From Moorella sp. E308F (GTDB lineage Bacteria; Bacillota; DSM-521; Neomoorellales; Neomoorellaceae): a stretch of DNA of 64,000 bases. Position numbers and translations under genes: made by a program. Below, one piece after another: positions 1-10,537 of this stretch. Every line of letters starts with the position of its first letter. Positions within the stretch are counted from its first letter, which is position 1. The stretch lies in the NCBI RefSeq assembly GCF_006538365.1, contig NZ_BJKN01000001.1, positions 613,639 to 677,638 of the forward strand, in the 5' to 3' direction. Under the pieces are notes generated by a model. The model had not been told where the DNA came from and made no database searches. It saw only the letters and a program-made list of their open reading frames with translations.

Positions 1-552
1 TTTATGCTCGGCCCCGTGATACTGGAAGACGCGCTGGACGTCTTTGACCCGGCCAATGGCCGCCACGTAGCCTAAAAAGAGGAGCATCCTGAGCAGCCCC
101 TCGACTACATTCTGCCAGAAGATAGATAAATGGTTATGGAGGAGCAGGGCCGCCCCGGCCGGAAGGAGGACAAAGAAACCCACGGTTGCCGCCAGGGCAA
201 TGGCTACCGTCAGGACCAGGTCCCTGGTGCTTAACTCCTCCTCTTCTCCCTCCATAGCCTGGTTGGCCGAAAAGGTTAGATACCGGATACCCAGGATTAA
301 AGACTCAAATAAGGCCACAACGCCGCGGAGCAGGGGCAGTTTTAAAACAGGGTAACGGGCAGTGATGGAACTGTTGGGTTCGGCCTCGACCAGGATCTCG
401 CCGCCGGCTTTACGGATGGCTACTGCCGTTTTGTGCGGCCCCCGCATCATCACGCCCTCAATGACGGCCTGGCCGCCGTATTGCACCTCGGGGGCCGCCG
501 GCAATAGGAAAAAGCAGAGCCTGCGGCTCCGCCTTCTTGCCCTAGCGACCAT
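1..552 (-). CDS. yqhQ: DUF1385 family membrane protein YqhQ, 3' end outside window
   Basis: The first 184 codons of a gene that runs off the left edge. From the ATG at 552 the protein reads [10 protein letters not shown], then the family hallmark [15 protein letters not shown], a hydrophobic stretch near [13 protein letters not shown] and the conserved FQYHGAEHK just before the window edge. This is the DUF1385/YqhQ integral membrane family of Firmicutes, whose biochemical role is unsettled. The ATG lies 11 nt inside the end of rpmE, so the two are translationally coupled. The order rho, rpmE, yqhQ is common in clostridia. A shorter start just before YGGQAV cannot be excluded. Confidence 0.9.
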   Translation of the reverse strand, partial: MVARARRRSRRLCFFLLPAAPEVQYGGQAVIEGVMMRGPHKTAVAIRKAGGEILVEAEPNSSITARYPVLKLPLLRGVVALFESLILGIRYLTFSANQAMEGEEEELSTRDLVLTVAIALAATVGFFVLLPAGAALLLHNHLSIFWQNVVEGLLRMLLFLGYVAAIGRVKDVQRVFQYHGAEHK

Positions 553-742
553 ATTTTTTCCGGAAACGCTCAATCCGCCCGCCACGCTCAACTACCCTTT
601 GCCGGGTACCGGTGTAAAAGGGATGGCACTGGGAGCATATCTCTACCCGGATCTCTTTTTTTGTGGAGCGTGTCTCAATGACATTACCGCAGGCACATAT
701 AATCCGCGCTTTGTCGTAATTGGGATGAATATCCGGTTTCAC
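542..742 (-). CDS. rpmE: 50S ribosomal protein L31, zinc type
   Basis: A 66-residue L31 of the large ribosomal subunit. The cysteines C16, C18, C37 and C40 (CAC and CSQC) form the zinc site of the C-plus form, which is the form replaced by a cysteine-free paralogue when zinc is scarce. No such paralogue is in this window. Translation begins at GTG, ten bases after GGAGG, and the gene has its own good promoter. It overlaps the start of yqhQ by 11 nt. Confidence 0.96.
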   Translation of the reverse strand: MKPDIHPNYDKARIICACGNVIETRSTKKEIRVEICSQCHPFYTGTRQRVVERGGRIERFRKKYGR

Positions 743-779
743 GCCATCTTCACCTCCGCGGAAAAATCAAACTCATATC

Positions 780-808
780 AGTATAACATGAAAGAGCCGC
801 CAGTGCAA
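780..808 (-). promoter_or_regulatory. Promoter of rpmE
   Basis: TTGCAC (803-808), a 17-base spacer and TATACT (780-785) read on the minus strand, a sigma-A type promoter about 40 bases upstream of the rpmE start. It directly follows the terminator of the upstream peptidase gene, so rpmE-yqhQ is an independent transcript. Confidence 0.75.
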
Positions 809-841
809 AGAAAAAAATTGGCGCGGAATACCGTTACCATC

Positions 842-869
842 AAAAAAGGCCGGCGAACCGGCCTTTTTA
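842..869 (-). terminator. Terminator of the M23/LysM gene
   Basis: A GGCCGG/CCGGCC stem with a 4-base loop, flanked by A and T runs on both sides. On the minus strand it overlaps the stop codon of the peptidase gene and ends in a U run. Its symmetry would let it work on both strands. Confidence 0.85.
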
Positions 870-1763
870 CCTGTTTAAGAAACGTTCGGGATTGACGGCC
901 TTGCCCCTTTCCCTGATTTCAAAATGAAGATGGGGACCGGTGGCATTGCCCGTACCACCCACTTCGGCAACGGGCTCGCCGGCCCGGACGTACTCGCCAA
1001 CCTTGACCAGGTTGCGGGAGTTATGGGCATAAACAGTCTCCAGGCCGTTGCCATGGTCGAGTTTAACCATGTTGCCATAGATACCGTTACCCCAGCCGGA
1101 AAAAGTTACCACCCCGGACCAGGCAGCCCGGATTTTATCTCCGACCTTACCTGCTATATCCAGGCCGTGGTGGAACTCATTATCCCGCCAGCCAAAGCCG
1201 GAGGTAATGGCACCGATGAGGGGCCAGAGAAAGGAAATCAGCCTTAAGCTACGGGAAGCAGGTACCGCCTCTACCCTGGTGACCGGTACCCCACCCGGTG
1301 AACCGGGGATGGTAAGGACCATACCAATTCGCAGCCGCCTGGCATCGACAATACCGTTGGCGGCGGCCAGGTTTTCCACGCTGGTGTCAAAACGCCGCGC
1401 AATATCCCAGAGGGTGTCCCCGGCAGCTACCGTATAGCTCTGCTCTGCTTCGTGAGGCAACACCAGGAACTGTCCCGGTACCAGGGCGGCATCAGGTTCC
1501 AGGTAGTTCATCACCGCCACCAGTTCGGGGTCTGTCTGGTAGCGGCGGGCAATGCGTTCCAGGGTATCGCCCTCTTCTACCCGGTAGATGCGGGTATAGT
1601 TATTAACCCGGGCGGCCAATTCCTGGTAGGTTTCCGGGGCGAGGACAGTGGCCACCTGCTGCAAATCCTCGATGACGGCCCCTTGCGCCGGGAGGGCGAA
1701 AAAGCTGTTAACCAGCAGGGCCAACCCCAGGGCCAGGCTTACCGCCATCTTTTTGTACAGCAT
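867..1763 (-). CDS. Secreted LysM-LysM-M23 murein endopeptidase
   Basis: A 298-residue exported cell-wall hydrolase. A signal peptide (residues 1-29, ending LPAQGA) is followed by two LysM peptidoglycan-binding repeats (about 59-102 and 109-152) and a C-terminal M23 (lysostaphin-like) domain. The zinc-site motifs HHGLDI and HLHFE are present. M23 enzymes cut peptide cross-bridges of peptidoglycan. I chose the ATG at 1763 because AGGAG lies 8 bases upstream; the frame stays open for 17 more codons without a better ribosome site. A second M23 protein with different architecture is at 21906-23333. The exact cellular role (growth, sporulation or germination) cannot be read from the sequence. Confidence 0.9.
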   Translation of the reverse strand: MLYKKMAVSLALGLALLVNSFFALPAQGAVIEDLQQVATVLAPETYQELAARVNNYTRIYRVEEGDTLERIARRYQTDPELVAVMNYLEPDAALVPGQFLVLPHEAEQSYTVAAGDTLWDIARRFDTSVENLAAANGIVDARRLRIGMVLTIPGSPGGVPVTRVEAVPASRSLRLISFLWPLIGAITSGFGWRDNEFHHGLDIAGKVGDKIRAAWSGVVTFSGWGNGIYGNMVKLDHGNGLETVYAHNSRNLVKVGEYVRAGEPVAEVGGTGNATGPHLHFEIRERGKAVNPERFLNR

Positions 1764-1842
1764 TTTTTCACTCCTGTTCTTTACCATTATGGTATAAGTT
1801 GCCTTTCTTCCCATTTAGCCTTTATTTTAGCCATACGTGAAC

Positions 1843-1869
1843 AAAAATATACCCCGTTCTGGACGGGGT
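1843..1869 (-). terminator. Terminator of rho
   Basis: A 7-bp stem ACCCCGT/ACGGGGT with a 5-base loop, followed on the minus strand by ATATTTTTG. It lies about 90 bases downstream of the rho stop codon. Confidence 0.75.
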
Positions 1870-1954
1870 TAGTCTTGCAATTGCCAACTGCCGATTTTGG
1901 CTGGGCTTAGTTTATACTATTTTTAGCATTTTGCTAACGGGGTTGCTAGCCTCA

Positions 1955-3235
1955 CTAATGCTCCCGGGGGAACATGGCCGGGAGGGCGCGCAGGAGGTCT
2001 TTGTTGCTTTTGGTCTTTTGCATGGACTCAATTAAAACCTCGGCCACTTCCACCGGTCCCATACCGCTGGTGACCCGCCGGAAATTCCAGACCAGCTCCA
2101 GCTCCTCGGGGCTTAACAACAATTCCTCCCGCCTCGTGCCGGAGCGCTTGACGTCAATGGCCGGGAAGATGCGGCGTTCGGCCATCTTCCGGTCCAGGAT
2201 GAGTTCCATATTGCCCGTTCCTTTGAATTCTTCAAAGATAACTTCATCCATGCGGCTGCCGGTTTCAATCAGGGCTGTCGCCACAATGGTGAGACTCCCG
2301 CCCTCTTCGACCTTGCGGGCAGCGCCGAAGAAGCGTTTGGGTTTGTAAAGGGCGGTTGGATCAACGCCGCCGGAAAGGGTGCGGCCGCTGGGAGGGACGA
2401 CCAGGTTGTGGGCCCGGGCCAGGCGGGTGATGCTGTCCAGGAGGACGACGACGTCTTTCTTATGCTCCACCAGGCGTTTGGCCCGTTCCAGGACCATATC
2501 GGCCACCTTGACGTGGTTCTCCGGCAGCTCGTCAAAGGTGGAGCTCACCACCTCGCCCCGCACCGAGCGTTCGATGTCGGTGACTTCTTCGGGTCGTTCG
2601 TCGATTAATAAAATTATCAGCTCAACGTCGGGATAGTTGGTAGTGATGGCATTGGCGATTTTTTTCAGCAGCACGGTCTTGCCGGCCTTGGGAGGGGAAA
2701 CGATCAGGGCGCGTTGGCCTTTGCCCAGAGGAGCAATCAGGTCGATAATCCGGGTGGAGGGATCGCCATTCTCCGTCTCCAGGGTATAACGTTCGTAAGG
2801 ATAAATGGGCGTCAGGGCATCAAAGTGCAGCCGTTCCGGTGATGTCTCCGGGTTTTCCCCGTTGACCTTCTCTACCCGCAGCAGGGCGAAAAAACGCTCG
2901 TTATCCTTCGGAGGGCGGACCAGCCCGGCTACCTTGTCTCCAGTGCGCAGGTCAAAGCGGCGGATCTGGGAAGGGGAGATATAGATATCGTCGCCGCTGG
3001 GTATGTAGCCGAAGGGTCGTAAGAAGCCGTAGCCATCCGGCAGGATCTCCAGGATGCCCTGGGCCTGCAGCTGCTCTTCCTTTTCCTGTTCCTGCTGCTC
3101 CTTCTGGGCCAGGGCCTTGGCAATTTCAAAGACCAGCTCTTTCTTGCGCAGGCGGTAGTAGCCGCTTAAATTGAGCTCCCTGGCTATCCGGTAAAGCTCA
3201 ACCATGGTCTTGCTTTCTAACTCGGCAGTATTCAA
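1955..3235 (-). CDS. rho: Transcription termination factor Rho
   Basis: A 426-residue hexameric RNA-dependent ATPase that terminates transcription. In order: the Rho N-terminal helical domain (1-45), a charged linker rich in Glu/Gln (45-60), the cold-shock RNA-binding domain (DGYGFLRP onward), then the RecA-like ATPase with Walker [13 protein letters not shown] and Walker [13 protein letters not shown]. Length matches other Firmicute Rho proteins without large insertions. The start is TTG, ten bases after GGAGG. It lies between transaldolase and the peptidase/rpmE genes. Confidence 0.97.
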   Translation of the reverse strand: MNTAELESKTMVELYRIARELNLSGYYRLRKKELVFEIAKALAQKEQQEQEKEEQLQAQGILEILPDGYGFLRPFGYIPSGDDIYISPSQIRRFDLRTGDKVAGLVRPPKDNERFFALLRVEKVNGENPETSPERLHFDALTPIYPYERYTLETENGDPSTRIIDLIAPLGKGQRALIVSPPKAGKTVLLKKIANAITTNYPDVELIILLIDERPEEVTDIERSVRGEVVSSTFDELPENHVKVADMVLERAKRLVEHKKDVVVLLDSITRLARAHNLVVPPSGRTLSGGVDPTALYKPKRFFGAARKVEEGGSLTIVATALIETGSRMDEVIFEEFKGTGNMELILDRKMAERRIFPAIDVKRSGTRREELLLSPEELELVWNFRRVTSGMGPVEVAEVLIESMQKTKSNKDLLRALPAMFPREH

Positions 3236-3254
3236 ATGGTAATAACCTCCATAA

Positions 3255-3902
3255 TTACTTATCCTTTACTTTCTCCCAATCGGCGAGAAATTTAGCCAGG
3301 CCGGCATCTGTCAGGGGGTGCTTTACCATCTGCATGATAACTTTATAGGGAACGGTGGCAATATCAGCACCCAGGCGGGCGGCCTGGAGCACATGGAGGG
3401 GATGGCGGATACTGGCGGCAATAATCTGGGTTTCCAGGCCGTACTGGGCATAAATGGGAACAATATCGGCAATGACCTGCATACCGTCGTGGTTGATATC
3501 ATCGAGGCGCCCAACAAAGGGACTCACATAGGTTGCGCCGGCCAGGGCGGCGAGAAGCGCCTGGTTGGCGGAAAATACCAGGGTAACGTTGGTTTTAATA
3601 CCTTGAGCCGCCAGTTTTTTGACGGCTTTAAGGCCTTCGGCTATCATGGGGATCTTGATGACAATGTTGGGGGATATGGCTGCCAGTTCCTGGGCTTCGG
3701 CTATCATGGCCTCGGCTTCCGTACTGATTACTTCTGCACTGATAGGGCCGTCAACAATAGCGGCGATCTCTTCCACGACCTGGCGAAAATTACGCCCTTC
3801 CCTGGCAATCAGGGAAGGATTGGTTGTTACACCTGAAATTATACCCAGATCACTGGCTGCTTTAATCTCTTCAATATTGGCGGAATCGATGAAAATACGC
3901 AC
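3255..3902 (-). CDS. Transaldolase / fructose-6-phosphate aldolase family protein
   Basis: A 215-residue enzyme of the small TalC/FSA subfamily. It starts [10 protein letters not shown], contains GVTTNPSLI, the Schiff-base lysine in IVIKIPM and the conserved [10 protein letters not shown]. Members transfer dihydroxyacetone units (transaldolase) or split fructose 6-phosphate. In clostridia with fba next door this copy is usually annotated transaldolase of the pentose phosphate pathway; the sequence alone does not settle which activity dominates. The start is GTG behind GGAGGTG. It is 19 nt upstream of rho. Confidence 0.9.
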   Translation of the reverse strand: MRIFIDSANIEEIKAASDLGIISGVTTNPSLIAREGRNFRQVVEEIAAIVDGPISAEVISTEAEAMIAEAQELAAISPNIVIKIPMIAEGLKAVKKLAAQGIKTNVTLVFSANQALLAALAGATYVSPFVGRLDDINHDGMQVIADIVPIYAQYGLETQIIAASIRHPLHVLQAARLGADIATVPYKVIMQMVKHPLTDAGLAKFLADWEKVKDK

Positions 3903-3928
3903 TTCTCAGGGGCACCTCCGTAAAATGG

Positions 3929-3956
3929 ATGTAAGATGTGGGAAGTGAGAGGTTGG
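3929..3956 (+). repeat. Intergenic heptamer repeat (4 units)
   Basis: Four back-to-back 7-base units ATGTAAG, ATGTGGG, AAGTGAG and AGGTTGG, consensus A-R/T-G-T-N-R-G, in the leader upstream of transaldolase. The same kind of repeat occurs at 45899-45926 and 42960-42980. Confidence 0.6.
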
Positions 3957-3973
3957 ATACTTATAGGTGAAGG

Positions 3974-4001
3974 GCTATAAAAAACGAAAGTTATCTGGCA
4001 A
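3974..4001 (-). promoter_or_regulatory. Possible promoter of the transaldolase-rho unit
   Basis: TTGCCA (3996-4001), a 16-base spacer and TATAGC (3974-3979) on the minus strand, in the 234-base gap between the DUF1540 gene and transaldolase. The -10 box is only a moderate match. Confidence 0.4.
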
Positions 4002-4084
4002 AAAAAGAAGGGTAATACCTTAGTAAATCATTCACCATGTAATGCCAGAATCCTGCTGGCGATTGGAAAAAGTCTAGATTAAGG

Positions 4085-4119
4085 ATAAGAGCCCGGCGGC
4101 AGGGCCGCGGGGCTCTTAT
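4085..4119 (-). terminator. Hairpin after the DUF1540 gene
   Basis: A perfect 10-bp stem ATAAGAGCCC/GGGCTCTTAT around a GC-rich loop, shortly after the DUF1540 stop. On the minus strand it lacks a strong U run; on the plus strand ATTTTAAA follows. It is probably a terminator or an mRNA 3' end stabiliser. Confidence 0.55.
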
Positions 4120-4136
4120 TTTAAAGCCCGCTGAAG

Positions 4137-4289
4137 TTATCTCTTCTTGGGGCGGAAAGTATGGCAGGCTGTCCCATCAGAAGTGGTGACTTGGCGGTCG
4201 CCACTGGACCTGACTTCAATGGAATCAGCAGTACAGGCCATGTTATCCCAGAAATGACACTCTTCTACGCCACATTTTATGCCCGCCAT
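4137..4289 (-). CDS. DUF1540 domain protein, small and cysteine-rich
   Basis: A 50-residue protein starting MAGIKCGVEECHFW with four cysteines (C6, C11, C19, C42), matching the DUF1540 pattern of small Cys-rich proteins in spore-forming Firmicutes. The spacing suggests a single metal (probably zinc) site. The start ATG is preceded by GAGGAGGTAGAGAAA, a strong ribosome site. It lies 37 nt downstream of fba. Function is unknown. Confidence 0.85.
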   Translation of the reverse strand: MAGIKCGVEECHFWDNMACTADSIEVRSSGDRQVTTSDGTACHTFRPKKR

Positions 4290-4326
4290 TTTCTCTACCT
4301 CCTCAGGGTGTTTACCTATAGGGTTC

Positions 4327-5199
4327 TCACCTCCGGGGAGAAATATGCACGCGGCCGGCACAGCCAAAGACCTGCATTTTATGGCGGATAATACCGGTGG
4401 CAGCTTCCCGTGCCGGTCCCAGCACTTTGCGGGGGTCGATTTCGTCGGGGTTGGCTGCCAGGGCCTGGCGGGCAGCTTCGACAAAGGCGATACGAATATC
4501 GGTATCGATGTTGATCTTGCGGACGCCCAGTTCCACAGCGCGGCGGATATCGGCATCGGGAACGCCGGAAGAACCGTGGAGGACTATGGGGGTGGGGATC
4601 AGGCGGTCAATGGCGGCCAGGCGGTTAAAATCCAATTTGGGCGTACCCTTATAACGGCCATGAGCCGTACCGATAGCAATAGCCAGGGCGTCGACGCCCG
4701 TCTCGGCGACAAAACGCCTGGCTTCTTCGGGGTCGGTCATGGTCGCCTCACGCTCGGACACGCTGATGTGGTCCTCGGTGCCACCGATTCTACCCAGTTC
4801 CCCCTCGACAGAAGCGCCCATGGCATGGGCAATCTCTACAACGCGCCTGGTCAGGGCGATGTTTTCTTCCAGAGGGTATTTGGAACCGTCGATCATGACC
4901 GAGGTGAAACCGGCCCGCAGGCAGCGCAGGACCTGGTTGAAGTCAGTGCCATGGTCAAGGTGCAGGACCACCGGGACTGAGGTCCCTGCAGCCGCCGCCC
5001 GCACCAGGGCTGTTATATACTCCAGGCCGGCATATTTAATCGCTCCCTGGCTGGCCTGGATGATGACCGGTGCCCCTTCCGCCTCGGCGGCATTGATAAT
5101 GGCCTGAACAATTTCCATATTATTACAGTTAAAGGCGCCGACGGCGTACCCCTTAGCATCAGCGTCTTTGAGAACCTCGGCCAGGGTAACTAAAGGCAT
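4327..5199 (-). CDS. fba: Class II fructose-1,6-bisphosphate aldolase
   Basis: A 290-residue zinc-dependent aldolase of glycolysis and gluconeogenesis, cleaving fructose 1,6-bisphosphate into dihydroxyacetone phosphate and glyceraldehyde 3-phosphate. It starts MPLVTLAEVLKDA, carries the metal-binding HLDHGTD, the conserved VEGELGRIGGTED, the AIGTAHGRY histidine and the LHGSSGVPD loop. I place the start at 5199, where AAAGGAGC precedes ATG; the 32 extra in-frame residues upstream do not match the family. The gene sits between spo0F and transaldolase, a frequent clostridial neighbourhood. Confidence 0.95.
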   Translation of the reverse strand: MPLVTLAEVLKDADAKGYAVGAFNCNNMEIVQAIINAAEAEGAPVIIQASQGAIKYAGLEYITALVRAAAAGTSVPVVLHLDHGTDFNQVLRCLRAGFTSVMIDGSKYPLEENIALTRRVVEIAHAMGASVEGELGRIGGTEDHISVSEREATMTDPEEARRFVAETGVDALAIAIGTAHGRYKGTPKLDFNRLAAIDRLIPTPIVLHGSSGVPDADIRRAVELGVRKINIDTDIRIAFVEAARQALAANPDEIDPRKVLGPAREAATGIIRHKMQVFGCAGRVHISPRR

Positions 5200-5242
5200 A
5201 GGCTCAGCTCCTTTTAAAAATTGTGCCTCTAACTTCCGTTCA

Positions 5243-5917
5243 TTATACCCGCGATTTCTGGCGGCGGCGATAACGCTGCTTGGAAAGAGTTTCATTTCTA
5301 CTTACCAGGTGACCGGGCAGGCGGATTTCCTGCAAGTTTTCTACCTGCTCCAGGTCGGCCATGGTAGCGGCGGGTAGGTTTTTTTCCGCCCGGCAGGCCT
5401 GGCAGCGCAGCTGCAAATGGCCGGGAAAAATTTCAATTTCTATGTTTTCGCTGCCACAGCCGCAGCTCACCCGGCCTTCTTCGGCCAGCTGGTAAATAAG
5501 GGACAGCAGTTGATACATGACGTCCGGTTCCTCAAAATAATCGCTGAAACCAAGGTCTCGGGCTACCTGGGCCAGGGTGCGGTCATGACGCTGCACCGCG
5601 CGCTGCACCTTTTCCCGGGGACCGATGAAGCCTACCTCCAGCTCTGTCTCCTTACAGGTCAGGGTCAGGAGCTCCCGCGACCACAGTTCCTTGCGGGTAT
5701 GGCGGCTGATATGGAGGCTGTCACACATGCCGCAGCGATACTGGAGCCAGAAGCTTTTCCCTTTTTTCCTGCTGATGGTTAGCAGGGGGGTACCGCAACT
5801 GCACTCTACCTGCCATGTCCGGCCGCCGGCAAAATTAAAGAGGGAAAAACCGCGGAACTCCAGGCGACCGCAGGATGGACAGCGTAAAACCACAACATTC
5901 AGGGTGTGGATAATCAC
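5243..5917 (-). CDS. Uncharacterised zinc-ribbon protein
   Basis: A 224-residue soluble protein not assigned to a named family here. It contains five cysteine pairs: CPSC (13-16), CSC (39-41), CGMC (62-65), CGC (152-154) and CQAC (172-175). The first three fall in an N-terminal module and the last two in a C-terminal one, as expected of tandem zinc ribbons. The middle is a helical region containing a helix-turn-helix-like stretch (LAQVARDLGF), and the C-terminus is very basic (RYRRRQKS). Position between spo0F and fba, plus zinc ribbons and a basic tail, suggests a nucleic-acid-binding or regulatory role; this is inference only. The probable start is GTG behind AGGAGG with a longish spacer. 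Confidence 0.75.
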   Translation of the reverse strand: MIIHTLNVVVLRCPSCGRLEFRGFSLFNFAGGRTWQVECSCGTPLLTISRKKGKSFWLQYRCGMCDSLHISRHTRKELWSRELLTLTCKETELEVGFIGPREKVQRAVQRHDRTLAQVARDLGFSDYFEEPDVMYQLLSLIYQLAEEGRVSCGCGSENIEIEIFPGHLQLRCQACRAEKNLPAATMADLEQVENLQEIRLPGHLVSRNETLSKQRYRRRQKSRV

Positions 5918-5982
5918 TTTTATTTAATCCTCCTCACCCCTCCATATTCGCCGCAGCCGGAGAAATTCCTGCTCCAGGGTAA

Positions 5983-6012
5983 ATTTAAAAGGGCCTGCCA
6001 GCAGCAGGGCCC
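5983..6012 (-). terminator. Terminator of spo0F
   Basis: A GGGCCCTGC/GCAGGCCC stem followed on the minus strand by TTTTAAATTT, about 55 bases after the spo0F stop codon. Confidence 0.8.
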
Positions 6013-6066
6013 CCTTACCTTTCGTAACAACAACTTTACAACTGTTTCCGCTACCTGGATCCGGCA

Positions 6067-6435
6067 TTATTCCGGCTGCAAAGCCGCCTGCACCAACCGG
6101 TATAGCTGCTTGATATCAAAGGGTTTCTGCAGGACATACCGGGCACCGAATTCACTCGCTTGTTCTACCAGATCCAGCTCATTATACGCCGTGATGATTA
6201 TCACCGGTGTGGCAACAGAAAGTTTCCGCAATTCCTTCAAAAACTCCACTCCATTCATGCCTGGCATCTTTATATCCAGGATCACCAGGTCTGGCGCTTC
6301 GCTGGCAATTTTTTCGAGGGCCTCCCTACCTTCACTGGCTACACATAAGCTATAACCAAGCTGTCTCAAGGCTTCGCAAATTAAACGACGTACACCCGGC
6401 TGGTCGTCAATTACCATTACCTTTTTGTCTATCAG
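6067..6435 (-). CDS. spo0F: Spo0F-type single-domain response regulator
   Basis: A receiver-only phosphorelay protein that in Bacillus passes phosphate between sporulation kinases and Spo0B/Spo0A. The acidic pair VIDDQ, the phospho-acceptor in VILDIKMPG, the Thr in IIITAY and the Lys in VLQKPF are present. Beginning at the first ATG (6417) truncates the first beta strand. The only strong ribosome site, GGAGG, is 9 bases before a CTG at 6435, giving a 122-residue protein MIDKKVMVIDD. With that start the key residues fall at D10, D11, D54, T82 and K104, the same numbers as in B. subtilis Spo0F. The start is therefore inferred to be CTG. Confidence 0.85.
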   Translation of the reverse strand: MIDKKVMVIDDQPGVRRLICEALRQLGYSLCVASEGREALEKIASEAPDLVILDIKMPGMNGVEFLKELRKLSVATPVIIITAYNELDLVEQASEFGARYVLQKPFDIKQLYRLVQAALQPE

Positions 6436-6531
6436 ACCAGCTCACCTCCAACCGCGGCGGTCCCAAAGCCCCCCTTTCTTCAGCACTTCGCTCAAGCTCC
6501 TCTATATCATCCAATATTTAGCTATAAATCG

Positions 6532-7770
6532 CTAAATTCCTGCTTCAGGAGCTAAACTTTGGGCGGCGGAGGAACCTACCGGCACCATCTCCCCGGAGGT
6601 CATCCGCACCAGGTAGGGTTGTCCCTCCCGGCAATAGACCCGGGGCAAGCGGGCGTTGGCCGTCGGTCGCCGGATATCCACCTCTACTTCCTGCCCAACC
6701 TCTACCTCCGTAAGGTGACCTACGTCGACTATGGAGAGCTGCATGCCCACCCGGCCTATCACCGGCGCCCTCCGCCCGGCAATGGTAACTGCCGTCCCCT
6801 CCCCGCCACCACGGCCCAGGTAGGCCAGGACGGTCTTCGCCAGGTGGCGGGCCAGGTCGTTTAGATTTTTGGGGCGGCTCACGGCCGTTAAAGCAAAGCC
6901 ATCGGCATAACCCACAGGGATGACGGCCAGCCGGGTGGCCTTTTTGACTACATAATCGCCACCATAGCCAACGGGAGTACCGGCCGCCACATCATGGATA
7001 AAGAGAATGCGGGCTTTAAACTGCCAGGGATTCTTTAATTCCAGGCCCCGACGGGGAGCCCGGTAAGGGAACTGGCCGTACAAAAGGGTGCCGGCCCGCA
7101 CCATATCAAGGTGCATTTCCGGATGGAGCAGCAGGCCGGTGCTGTTGCAGATATGCTTTAAAGGCAGGGATATTTGCTGCCCTTCCAGGTCCATAATAAC
7201 TTTTTGGAAACATTGCAGCTGCCTGCGGGCTGCCCCCGGGCGGGCCGCTTCGGCTAGATGGCTGTAGAGTCCTTCCAGTTGCACCCCGGGCCAGCACTGC
7301 ATTTCCTTTGCCAGGGGGACCACTTCTCCCGGTTCCAGGCCGGTGCGCTGCAGGCCGGTCTCTACCTTCAGGTGCACCCGGGCCTGCCGGCCCATCGCCG
7401 CCGCGGCAGCCGCTGCCGCTTCAGCCCCGCTGCGGCTGCTGATGGTCAGGGTGAGGTCATTGTGCAGGGCCTGCGGCAGTTCCTCCGGCAGCAGGGGGCT
7501 CATTAACAGGATGGGAGCCGTAATGCCGGCCCGGCGTAACTCCAGCCCTTCGGCCAGGGTAGTAACCCCCAGGTAGTCTGCTCCTGCTGCCGTAAAAATC
7601 CGGGCTGCCTCGACGGCGCCGGCACCGTAGGCATCGGCCTTGATGACGGCCAGCAGCCGGGTCGGGGGTTGGAGCAGGCTTTTGACGGCGCACAGGTTAT
7701 GCTCCATGGCTGTAGCTTCGATCTCAATCCAGCGGGGGCCGACCAGCCGGGTTAGCTCTGCTAAGTCCAC
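6532..7770 (-). CDS. alr: Alanine racemase
   Basis: A 412-residue PLP enzyme converting L- to D-alanine for peptidoglycan. The PLP lysine is K44 in AVIKADAYGAG; the second catalytic tyrosine is in PVGYADGF on the opposite face, as in the family. The conserved RAGTLLYG is also present. The usual RVCMDQ loop reads RVGMQLS here, a mild departure. Length is slightly above the usual 360-390. The start is GTG with a weak upstream GGGTGG. It is the last gene of the ywiB-argS-pyrG-femX-alr run. Confidence 0.93.
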   Translation of the reverse strand: MDLAELTRLVGPRWIEIEATAMEHNLCAVKSLLQPPTRLLAVIKADAYGAGAVEAARIFTAAGADYLGVTTLAEGLELRRAGITAPILLMSPLLPEELPQALHNDLTLTISSRSGAEAAAAAAAAMGRQARVHLKVETGLQRTGLEPGEVVPLAKEMQCWPGVQLEGLYSHLAEAARPGAARRQLQCFQKVIMDLEGQQISLPLKHICNSTGLLLHPEMHLDMVRAGTLLYGQFPYRAPRRGLELKNPWQFKARILFIHDVAAGTPVGYGGDYVVKKATRLAVIPVGYADGFALTAVSRPKNLNDLARHLAKTVLAYLGRGGGEGTAVTIAGRRAPVIGRVGMQLSIVDVGHLTEVEVGQEVEVDIRRPTANARLPRVYCREGQPYLVRMTSGEMVPVGSSAAQSLAPEAGI

Positions 7771-7806
7771 AGGGGATTGGCACCACCCTATCTTGAAAGA
7801 GTAATT

Positions 7807-10532
<2,726 letters not shown>

Positions 10533-10537
10533 TCAGC

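Noticed and set aside
6407-6514. A 35-codon frame starting TTG between alr and spo0F (MDDIEELERSAEERG...)
   Set aside because: It has no ribosome site, starts just after a stop and overlaps the spo0F start in another frame. The GGAGG it contains serves spo0F.
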